Positions 47,318 to 54,077 of a stretch of 64,000 nucleotides of DNA are shown in pieces. How positions within the stretch are numbered: the stretch's first letter is position 1; the number at the start of each line of letters is the position of its first letter. A program made the position numbers and the translations under genes. Under the pieces are notes generated by a model. That model was not told where the DNA came from and searched no databases. It saw nothing but the letters and a program-made list of their open reading frames with translations. The stretch spans positions 23,757 to 87,756 of the forward strand of contig PMCA01000004.1 of NCBI GenBank assembly GCA_003153935.1, written 5' to 3'. Origin of the DNA: Elusimicrobiota bacterium. GTDB lineage: Bacteria; CAYTYR01; UBA6262.

Positions 47318-49084
47318 TTAGAGGGGGAGAGTGAACCAGAAGGTAGAGCCTTTTTCTTCGACGCTTTCTACGCCGATACGGCCCTGATGGGCTTCGATGA
47401 TGTGTTTGACTATCGCTAAGCCCAGCCCGGTGCCGCCCAATTCGCGGGAGCGGGCTTTATCCACGCGGTAAAAACGTTCGAAAATACGGGGCAGGTCTTT
47501 GGCGGGGATGCCCTGGCCGGAGTCAGTCACCTGGATCTTTATTGAATCCGGCGCGGCGGTGGCGATAATAGTTACCGAGCCGTTCTCGCGGTTAAATTTA
47601 ATGGCGTTATCCAACAGGTTGATCAGCACCTGCTTAAGCTGGTCGCGGTCAGCGTTTATGGTTGGTAGAGAGGCCGGCAGCTGCCGCCGTAACTGGATCT
47701 TGGCTTTTTGCAGCTGCGGGCTGAAGCTTTCCGCGGTCTCCAGGATCAATTCCCGCAGGTCAACCGGCTGCAAGTTCGGTTGTATCTCCCGGGATTCGAT
47801 CTTGGAAAGCTCCAGTATGTCATCGATCAGTTTGCCCAGGCGCTGGGCATGGTCGTGAATGATATTAAGGAAGCGGCGATTATTATTCTTATCTTCCAGG
47901 GCGCCGTTCAGCAGGGTTTCCACGAAACCCCGGATAGAGGTGAGAGGCGTCCGCAGTTCGTGCGAAACATTGGAGATGAATTCCTTCCTGATATTTTCCA
48001 GTCTCCTGATCTCGGTAATGTCATGCATTACCAGTACGGCGCCGAAAGGCGTTTCTTCGCTGGTGAGGGGGCTGGCATAGATCAGGAATGTCTTCTGGAC
48101 CGGCAGCAACAAGGTTAGTTCGCTCTGCTGCGGCTGGCCGGAGCGCAAAACGTCATTAAGGATCTTATCCAGGTCATTGTTGCGGATAGCCTCCAGCAGC
48201 ATCTTGCCCTGAACCTCGGTCCTGGTTACGGAGAAAATATTTTCTATGGTCTTGTTGACCAGCAGGATGTTACCGCTGAGGTCGCAGGCAACCACTCCTT
48301 CGGTCATGCTGGAAATAATGGCGGTGAGTTTATTCTGTTCCCGCTTGATTTCCGACATCGTTCCTTGCAATTGCTGGAAGAGCTGGTTTAAGGACCGGGC
48401 CAGATTGCCTATCTCATCTTTGGTGAAGACCGGTATCTTCTGATTCAGGTCCCCGCGTATGGCATTTTGCGTTATTTGATTAATTTGCCGGATGGGTTTG
48501 GTGACAAAATAAGCGGAAATATATCCCAATATAATGGTAAGGAACAGAGCTAATAGTAACCCGAACCACAAATTGGACAGGGTATTAACTGTTAAATATT
48601 TTACTAGGGTAGTGGGCAGGGCGATCCGGATCACCCCGGTAATTTCACCGGTTCCGGTTTTAGCGGGAATAGCCGCGTAAAGCATGGGTTTAAGGACAGT
48701 GAAACTATAGCGGGTACTATATCCGATTTTACCGTTCAGGGCCTCGATAACTTCCGGCCGGGTGCCGTGGTTCTCCATAGTTTCCGGATTGGACTCGGAA
48801 TCCCCCAGCACGATCCCGTTTTTGGCGATAATAGTAATGCGGGAGTTGGTTTTCTGTTTTATTTTGAATATCAGGGGCTGGACTAGCTTAGGGTTTCCCT
48901 GGCTGATCAATTCCGCCGGGATGAATTCAGAGATCAACTGGGCGCGGGTGACCATTTCATCTTCCAATTGAAGCTTCGATTCCCGGCTCAATTTATGCAG
49001 GATAGTTATGGTAGTGAATGAGAATACCAATAATACCAGTAGCAGGTAGTTGAGGATCAATTTAGAGGTGAGGTTGATTTTCAT
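47318..49084 (-). CDS. phoR: Phosphate-sensing histidine kinase PhoR
   Basis: 588 residues. Two membrane helices (about 8-28 and 170-193) flank a periplasmic region of about 140 residues. HAMP (about 194-246), PAS (about 252-360), HisKA with H375 in VSHELRTPLTS, and ATPase motifs DNAIKFN, DSGQGIPA, GTGLGLAIVKHI follow. E. coli PhoR lacks such a large periplasmic part; this layout is that of the longer Gram-positive/delta-type PhoR. It overlaps phoB by 4 bases. Confidence 0.92.
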   Translation of the reverse strand: MKINLTSKLILNYLLLVLLVFSFTTITILHKLSRESKLQLEDEMVTRAQLISEFIPAELISQGNPKLVQPLIFKIKQKTNSRITIIAKNGIVLGDSESNPETMENHGTRPEVIEALNGKIGYSTRYSFTVLKPMLYAAIPAKTGTGEITGVIRIALPTTLVKYLTVNTLSNLWFGLLLALFLTIILGYISAYFVTKPIRQINQITQNAIRGDLNQKIPVFTKDEIGNLARSLNQLFQQLQGTMSEIKREQNKLTAIISSMTEGVVACDLSGNILLVNKTIENIFSVTRTEVQGKMLLEAIRNNDLDKILNDVLRSGQPQQSELTLLLPVQKTFLIYASPLTSEETPFGAVLVMHDITEIRRLENIRKEFISNVSHELRTPLTSIRGFVETLLNGALEDKNNNRRFLNIIHDHAQRLGKLIDDILELSKIESREIQPNLQPVDLRELILETAESFSPQLQKAKIQLRRQLPASLPTINADRDQLKQVLINLLDNAIKFNRENGSVTIIATAAPDSIKIQVTDSGQGIPAKDLPRIFERFYRVDKARSRELGGTGLGLAIVKHIIEAHQGRIGVESVEEKGSTFWFTLPL

Positions 49085-49788
49085 GCGCCGTCCAGACTTC
49101 CGGTTTCCAGCCGGTAGCCGACGTTTTTAATGGTAATAATGCGCGGGGCCAGGCTTTTTAATTTCTTGCGCAGATAGCGGATATGAACATCCACGGTGCG
49201 AGTGGTGATCTCCAGGGAATGTTCGTAACCCCAGACATTCTCCAGCAGACTATCCCGGGTAACAGCGCGGCTCTTGGCGGCCAGTAGCGTTTTGAGCAGT
49301 TCAAATTCTTTAGTGGTCAAGGCTATGGTTTTCCCTTTTTGGGTCACCAGGTATTTACTGAAATCAATGACCACCTCGCCGATCCTGGCTATTTCCGGCT
49401 GCTTAGCTTCGGGCCGGAGCCGGCGGAACAAAGCTCGGATGCGGGCTATGAGTTCTTTAGGACTGAAGGGCTTGGTGATATAATCATCCGCTCCCAATTC
49501 CAGGCCGATTATTTTGTCGCTCTCGCTGGACTTCGCCGTCAGCATAATAATAGGTATGTGGCTGGTTTTAGAATCCTTCTTTAGTATTTTGCATACTTCC
49601 AGGCCGTCGATTTCCGGCAGCATCAGGTCCAGCAGGATCAGATCAGGATGGTGGCGGCGGGCCTGGTCCAGGGCTTTCTGGCCATTAGTCGCCACTTGGA
49701 TCTTGAAATTCTCTTTTTCCAGGTTATATTGGATCAATTCCACTATGTCCCGGTCATCTTCTACTATTAATATCTTTTCCTTGCTCAT
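49081..49788 (-). CDS. phoB: Phosphate response regulator PhoB/PhoP
   Basis: 235 residues from the ATG at 49788, which has GGGAG before it; an upstream start would add residues lacking the regulator fold. Receiver with acid pocket ED-D near 10-12, D54 in LILLDLML, Lys in ITKPFSP, and an OmpR-type winged helix at about 135-230 (LTTKEFELLKTLL, TVDVHIRYLRKKL). It should bind the four PHO-like sites found here. Its own promoter region has no clear PHO box. Confidence 0.93.
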   Translation of the reverse strand: MSKEKILIVEDDRDIVELIQYNLEKENFKIQVATNGQKALDQARRHHPDLILLDLMLPEIDGLEVCKILKKDSKTSHIPIIMLTAKSSESDKIIGLELGADDYITKPFSPKELIARIRALFRRLRPEAKQPEIARIGEVVIDFSKYLVTQKGKTIALTTKEFELLKTLLAAKSRAVTRDSLLENVWGYEHSLEITTRTVDVHIRYLRKKLKSLAPRIITIKNVGYRLETGSLDGA

Positions 49789-49882
49789 GGTTTCTCCCAG
49801 CTTACACCTATATCTTACCAAAATTACCCCTCCAGAGGCAACATGATTATTATAATTCCGCCTCTTTTCTTAATTTATTTAG

Positions 49883-49914
49883 CGGGAGCATAAAAGAATA
49901 CTTTTATGCTCCCG
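49883..49914 (-). terminator. Perfect hairpin between phoB and the small secreted gene
   Basis: A 14-bp perfect stem CGGGAGCATAAAAG (49883-49896) with CTTTTATGCTCCCG (49901-49914) and a 4-base loop. It follows the minus-strand gene at 49934. The sequence beyond it is A/T-rich but without a solid T-run, so termination strength is unsure. Confidence 0.6.
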
Positions 49915-49933
49915 AGAGATTGACTAAGTTTTT

Positions 49934-50404
49934 TTACCAAGCGACGCTGAGAACTTTATAGCCGATATAGTATCCCAGATTATTTGCGGAGTGGGAATTG
50001 CTTCCCGCTACTACTACTTGCAAGTTGCTTTCCAAAGCGGAAGGGGCAGTCCTGATAATATTACTAAGCGTGCCACCCACCCTGATAAAACTTGGATTCC
50101 TATCCGATTCACTGGCTTTCTTCCTGCCAATACCGTTCAAAAAGTTATCATTGGGAGTCGAGGTCCCCGGTTTAAAACCAAATCCTGCCGGTAACGGGCC
50201 CTTCATGGTTCCGATTGCAGGCGATCCCGCTGTGGCGGTTGAAGTAAATGTAGGAGTGATCGGTTTGCCAACACTATCCCTATAATGCTTGGTATTATTG
50301 GGGTTGTAACCAGCTGGGTATCCGCCTACTATATCCCCGACATTAACGGCGTAGCTGGCAGTTGCTAAAACCAGCAAACTTAAGACTACTAACAAGATCT
50401 TCAT
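49934..50404 (-). CDS. Small secreted protein of unknown function
   Basis: 156 residues with a clear signal peptide (cut near SYAV, about 19). The mature part is rich in Gly, Asn, Ser and Pro and has no Cys or membrane helix. I do not recognise a family. GGAGGAAAGG ribosome site. It sits between phoB and a PHO-regulated PHP gene, so a role in phosphate metabolism is possible but unproven. Confidence 0.65.
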   Translation of the reverse strand: MKILLVVLSLLVLATASYAVNVGDIVGGYPAGYNPNNTKHYRDSVGKPITPTFTSTATAGSPAIGTMKGPLPAGFGFKPGTSTPNDNFLNGIGRKKASESDRNPSFIRVGGTLSNIIRTAPSALESNLQVVVAGSNSHSANNLGYYIGYKVLSVAW

Positions 50405-50468
50405 TTTCCTTTCCTCCTTTTGCTTATTTTGTTACTTTGCTCTTATTTTAACTATTTTCACATAGGAT

Positions 50469-51179
50469 TTATAATTCCGCTCTTTTCCCTGAGCCCAGAT
50501 AATACTTGGCCAGGTTCTGGATACCGGTATGGAGGTAACGATATAAGTCACTGAGTGACCAAAAGTGGTAGTGAGCGGTGCATTTTTTCATTTCTATGGC
50601 GAGACGCAAGTCCGCGGCGGTTCTGCCCGCGAAAAGAGTATAGCCGTGTCCCAGGAAGTGGGCGTCATGGGCGTCACTAGAGCCGATAGCGGTATGCATG
50701 CTGGAGGCATTTTTCAGGGCAGCTTTCATATTGGCCCACCAACTGGCGGCGCTGGAGTTGCAGATGACTTCCAGGCCGTCTATAGGCAGCCGGTCCATTA
50801 ATTTGCCAGCGGAAACATGGCCACGTTTCTTGCCTATGTAGAAATGGAAGGGGTGGGGCAGTATGGCCAACCCTTTTTGCTGGTGTATCTTTTCAATGGT
50901 TTCCTCCGCTGTTAATCCGGGTTTGATGCGCTCTTTCAGGAATAAACCCAGTATATGCCCGTTGACGGTGGTGATCTCTTCGCCGACAATAACCTCGACG
51001 CCTAAATAGGGGTGGGCCTGGGCGAATTCCTGGGCTTTTTGCGCACCCTTGATACGGTTATGATCACAAATGGCTATCACCGCCAGCTCTTTGATAGAGG
51101 CGGTCTTGACGATCTGCTCCGGGCTGTCCAGCCCATCACTAAAGTAGGTATGAATGTGTAAGTCTGCTTTGCTTTTCAT
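50469..51179 (-). CDS. PHP-domain phosphoesterase
   Basis: 236 residues from the ATG at 51179 (AAGGAGA ahead). An upstream ATG at 51206 lies inside the predicted -10, so it is not the start. Metal ligands of the PHP fold are seen: ADLHIHTYFSDG, ICDHNRIKGA, EVIVGEEI, ILPHPFHF, and AIGSSDAHDAH. PHP enzymes hydrolyse phosphate esters or nucleotides with a trinuclear metal site. The PHO-like promoter argues for phosphate scavenging; an RNase AM-type nucleotide phosphatase is another option. Confidence 0.85.
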   Translation of the reverse strand: MKSKADLHIHTYFSDGLDSPEQIVKTASIKELAVIAICDHNRIKGAQKAQEFAQAHPYLGVEVIVGEEITTVNGHILGLFLKERIKPGLTAEETIEKIHQQKGLAILPHPFHFYIGKKRGHVSAGKLMDRLPIDGLEVICNSSAASWWANMKAALKNASSMHTAIGSSDAHDAHFLGHGYTLFAGRTAADLRLAIEMKKCTAHYHFWSLSDLYRYLHTGIQNLAKYYLGSGKRAEL

Positions 51180-51203
51180 AGTATTCTCCTTTTTGTTACT
51201 ATA

Positions 51204-51257
51204 CATATAACAAAGCCATAATAAGTATAAATTAGTGTCAGGTTAAATCGGTGTTAA
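51204..51257 (-). promoter_or_regulatory. PHO-box-like promoter of the PHP gene
   Basis: Minus strand 5' to 3': TTAACA (51252-51257), TTAACC (51241-51246), CTAATT (51230-51235), TTATTA (51219-51224), 5-base gaps, then 9 bases and TATATG (51204-51209). The first two elements equal the B. subtilis PHO consensus. Start would be near 51197, leaving an 18-base leader with the ribosome site. Confidence 0.65.
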
Positions 51258-51274
51258 GATTCCAGGAGGATAAA

Positions 51275-51328
51275 TTTACTCAATCTTAATTTAAACTTCA
51301 TTTGTTGTTAATATGGGCGCTTTATAGT
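51275..51328 (+). promoter_or_regulatory. PHO-box-like promoter of the small ORF and lipid glycosyltransferase
   Basis: Plus strand: TTTACT (51275-51280), TTAATT (51286-51291), TTCATT (51297-51302), TTAATA (51308-51313), 5-base gaps, then 9 bases and TATAGT (51323-51328). It is divergent from the PHP site. Confidence 0.6.
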
Positions 51329-51370
51329 ATAAGAGTACTTAGCGCCTAATCAGCTTAGAAGGAGGTTGTT

Positions 51371-51532
51371 ATGCAAAACGAGAACGCACTTCCCGTGGCT
51401 ACCGTGCAAAAGGACGAAATGGAACTTATACAGGTTTACCGGAAAGCCAAAGCTTTACGGTTTGCCGATATCAATGTGGCCATCCAGGAAGGCATAAGAG
51501 TCAAGCTATGGCTGACCGAGAAGAGGAAATAA
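51371..51532 (+). CDS. 53-residue charged protein, first gene after a PHO promoter
   Basis: Opens at an ATG with AAGGAGGT ahead and runs for 53 residues, rich in Lys, Glu and Val. The C-terminal half (FADINVAIQEGIRVKLWLTEKR) could form a strand-helix unit. It overlaps the glycosyltransferase start by 25 bases, so the two are coupled. I recognise no family; it may be a small regulator or subunit of the lipid enzyme. Confidence 0.6.
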   Translation: MQNENALPVATVQKDEMELIQVYRKAKALRFADINVAIQEGIRVKLWLTEKRK

Positions 51533-52653
51533 GAGCGGATATGCACACGAAAAAAGTTGTCATTCTTTATGCTTCCTGCGGGGCCGGGCATTATACTGCG
51601 GCGCAGGCGATCGCTGAGCGTTTCGCGGCGCAAAGCATGGCCGTGGAGATAAAAGACATCCTGGATTTTGCTCCGTCCTGGTATAAGCGGATTTATCGGG
51701 ATGGGTATTATTTTTTGATCAGGAAAATGCCCTGGTTGTGGGGTTTTCTTTATCGCAGTTCAGAAAGAAAGGGCCGGGTAACCATTTTGGACCAGTGGGT
51801 GAGATTATGGGAAACTAACCTTTTTCGCGACTTCTATCGTTTCTTGGATGAAGCCAAGCCCAACTTGGTGATCGCCACTCATTTTTTACCGGGTTCACTG
51901 CTGGCCGGGACCAACAGGGGCTTCAAATTCATGGTCGTGGTTACTGATTATTACGCCCATAGCTTGTGGCTTTCCGAGCGGACCGACCAGTATTTTGTTG
52001 CCTCCGAAGAGGTAAAAGGTAATTTGGTGGACAGAGGGGTGAATTCTGAGATCATAGCGGTCACCGGTATCCCGATCAAACCGGTCCCGGGTAGAAAAAG
52101 CCCCATGGCTGACAATAACGTATTAGGGATCGACCCTGCTGTTTTTAAAGTGTTGCTGTTAAGCGGCGCCGGCGGTTCCGGCCGGTTGGCGGCGATAATA
52201 AAAAGCTTGGAGAAATATGCCGGATCCTTGCAGTTAATAGTCAGCACTGGAATTGACCAGAAATTATTACAAGATCTGCGTAGTAAATTTGCCACCTCCA
52301 AACTGCACTTAAAACTGATCGATTTCAATACCCCTGTTTATCCGTATTTTCAGGCCGTGGATCTGGTTATCACCAAGCCGGGCGGCTTGACCATCACCGA
52401 ATGCATGGCCTTCGGACTACCTTTGCTGATGGTTAATGTAATTCCCGGCCAGGAGGAAGGAAATGCCGAATATATGAGGGAGAAAAGGGCCGGGATCCTG
52501 GTTAAAGATTTGCGCCGGCTGCCTGTTATAGTCGGGGAGTTGATGAAGGACAGATTAGAATTAGCGGAAATGGGCGCCCGGGCTATGCAAGCAGCTCCCA
52601 AGAATTCTGCCCAGGCCATGTTTAAGATAGCCCAGGCCGTACTAAAGAATTAA
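51508..52653 (+). CDS. Processive diacylglycerol-type glycosyltransferase (GT28, MGDG-synthase/UgtP-like)
   Basis: 381 residues (or 370 from ATG 51541). The N-terminal acceptor domain has LYASCGAGHYTAAQAIAERF, and the C-terminal donor domain has LLLSGAGGSGR, a Gly-rich loop, and GGLTITECMAFGLPLLMVN. These match family GT28 enzymes that add a sugar from UDP-glucose or UDP-galactose to diacylglycerol. Under phosphate shortage many bacteria make such glycolipids to replace phospholipids, which fits the PHO-box upstream. The substrate sugar cannot be told from sequence. Confidence 0.85.
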   Translation: MADREEEIRADMHTKKVVILYASCGAGHYTAAQAIAERFAAQSMAVEIKDILDFAPSWYKRIYRDGYYFLIRKMPWLWGFLYRSSERKGRVTILDQWVRLWETNLFRDFYRFLDEAKPNLVIATHFLPGSLLAGTNRGFKFMVVVTDYYAHSLWLSERTDQYFVASEEVKGNLVDRGVNSEIIAVTGIPIKPVPGRKSPMADNNVLGIDPAVFKVLLLSGAGGSGRLAAIIKSLEKYAGSLQLIVSTGIDQKLLQDLRSKFATSKLHLKLIDFNTPVYPYFQAVDLVITKPGGLTITECMAFGLPLLMVNVIPGQEEGNAEYMREKRAGILVKDLRRLPVIVGELMKDRLELAEMGARAMQAAPKNSAQAMFKIAQAVLKN

Positions 52654-52684
52654 TTGCTAATGACTCTGCCAGACTAGTTTTGGC

Positions 52685-52713
52685 TTGGAAAAAAGAGCTA
52701 GATGTGCTATAAA
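52685..52713 (+). promoter_or_regulatory. Promoter giving a leaderless mRNA for the ANTAR gene
   Basis: TTGGAA (52685-52690), 17-base spacer, TATAAA (52708-52713). The ATG at 52720 is 6 bases after the -10, as for the IscR-like gene at 33521, and no Shine-Dalgarno is seen. Confidence 0.65.
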
Positions 52714-52719
52714 TAACCC

Positions 52720-53955
52720 ATGCCAAAAACCAGCGTTAAAGTACTGCAAACCCAGCTAAAAGAGAAGAAAGAAGAGATCGCGGTCCTGTACCGGATCAGC
52801 GAGACCATTTCCACCACTGTCAACCTGGAAGAATTACTGAACAAGATAGCCGAGATAGCCCTGCAGGTAACCAAAGGGGATGCCTGCCATCTCTTTTTAT
52901 TCGACGAAGCCAGGGAGCACCTGGTCCTGCGGGCGGCCAAACCCCTGCATTCTAAAACTATCGGGCTAGTCCGTTTAAACATGGGACAGGGTATTGCCGG
53001 CCAAGCTGCCAAAACCAAAAAAGTGATTGCCATCAGTAAAAGCGCGCCTGCTGACCCCCGCTATAAACAATTCCCAGCCCTCCCGGAGGATAAGTTCCAG
53101 GCCATCCTGGCCGTTCCGATCATAGCCAAAAACGAGGTTATCGGGATCATTAACATCCGTCATCGCGTTTCGCATAAATATTCCGGGCGGGAAGAGAACC
53201 TGGTAAGCCTGATCGGTAATCAGGTCGGTTCCGCTATCGAAAAAGCGCGCCTGTATGAGGAGAGCAAAAAGAAATCTCGCCGGCTGGACACCATGTCGCG
53301 GATATCCAGCACGATCGTCTCCGGCCGTTATTTGAACGAAATTCTGCAATTGATCGTGACCATGACCGCGGAGATGATGAACTCCAAGATCTGCTCGATC
53401 ATGCTCCTGGATGAGAAACAGCAGGAGCTGCAGATCATGGCTACCCAGTCCCTGAGCCCGGAGTATATTAAGAAACCAAACCTGAAGGTGGGGGAAAGCG
53501 TCAGCGGCAGGGCGGTCCAGGAAAAAAAGCCCATAACCGTGCTGGATGTTACCCGTGAATCAGGATACAAGTATCCCGAATTAGCCAGGCAGGAGGGCAT
53601 AGTCAGCATGCTGTCGGTTCCGATGATGGTCAAGGATAAAGTAGTCGGGGTGATCAACAGTTATACTTCGCATGAGCATTCTTTCAGCGAGGAAGAAGTG
53701 AAGATACTCCAATCCGTAGCCAACCAGTCGGCTATCGCTATAGAAAACACTAAACTTTTCGACAAGACCATGGAGATGGAAGAGGCCCTGGAGACCAGGA
53801 AACTGGTGGAGAAGGCCAAGGGCGTGCTGATGACAAAATATAATATGAACGAATCCGAGGCTTTTAAGATCATCCAGCAGCAGAGCATGAATACGCGCAA
53901 GAGCATGAAGCAGATCGCCGAGGCTATCCTGCTTACGGCGGAAATGAATAAATAA
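52720..53955 (+). CDS. GAF-GAF-ANTAR protein (RNA-binding antiterminator type)
   Basis: 411 residues, soluble. A short coiled coil (about 5-25), two GAF domains (about 25-175 and 190-345, each with the IAVPI/LSVPM core), and a C-terminal ANTAR domain (about 355-405, KLVEKAKGVLMTKYNMNESEAFKIIQQQ). ANTAR domains bind paired RNA hairpins and stop terminators forming. GAF would sense a small ligand. The RNA target is unknown; the terminator just behind this gene is a candidate, though its loop does not fit the classic motif. It is likely a leaderless message. Confidence 0.9.
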   Translation: MPKTSVKVLQTQLKEKKEEIAVLYRISETISTTVNLEELLNKIAEIALQVTKGDACHLFLFDEAREHLVLRAAKPLHSKTIGLVRLNMGQGIAGQAAKTKKVIAISKSAPADPRYKQFPALPEDKFQAILAVPIIAKNEVIGIINIRHRVSHKYSGREENLVSLIGNQVGSAIEKARLYEESKKKSRRLDTMSRISSTIVSGRYLNEILQLIVTMTAEMMNSKICSIMLLDEKQQELQIMATQSLSPEYIKKPNLKVGESVSGRAVQEKKPITVLDVTRESGYKYPELARQEGIVSMLSVPMMVKDKVVGVINSYTSHEHSFSEEEVKILQSVANQSAIAIENTKLFDKTMEMEEALETRKLVEKAKGVLMTKYNMNESEAFKIIQQQSMNTRKSMKQIAEAILLTAEMNK

Positions 53956-53963
53956 AAGAAGTT

Positions 53964-54040
53964 GGCGAGTTACGGGTTGCGTGTTCCGGGTTTTGGATAA
54001 TTTACATAAACTCGTAACTCGGAACTGGGAACGCGTTAAC
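53964..54040. repeat. Imperfect inverted pair of GTTACG/GTTCCG-type simple repeats
   Basis: Left arm (53964-53993) has GAGTTACGGGTTGCG and GTTCCGGG; right arm (54011-54040) holds the same kind of 8-base words on the other strand (CTCGTAACTCGGAAC). Such degenerate octamer repeats occur in intergenic DNA of many uncultured bacteria. It could fold into a long RNA hairpin. Confidence 0.55.
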
Positions 54041-54042
54041 TT

Positions 54043-54068
54043 AACCCCAGAAATGGGGTTTTTATTTT
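54043..54068 (+). terminator. Terminator between the ANTAR gene and mnmG
   Basis: 6-bp stem AACCCC (54043-54048) with GGGGTT (54055-54060), 6-base loop AGAAAT, then a T-rich tail. It ends only 9 bases before the mnmG ATG, so mnmG either starts here or reads through it. Confidence 0.65.
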
Positions 54069-54077
54069 AGAGGATAT

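Noticed and set aside
49822-49882. PHO box for phoB itself
   Set aside because: A TATAAT exists on the minus strand at 49849-49854 but the hexamers upstream (GAAAAG, AAATAA) do not fit the pattern.
51180-51206. Upstream ATG of the PHP gene at 51206
   Set aside because: It overlaps the predicted -10 and would precede the ribosome site.
54043-54060. Classic ANTAR target
   Set aside because: The hexaloop AGAAAT lacks the G at position 4, and there is no clear second hairpin of the same kind.
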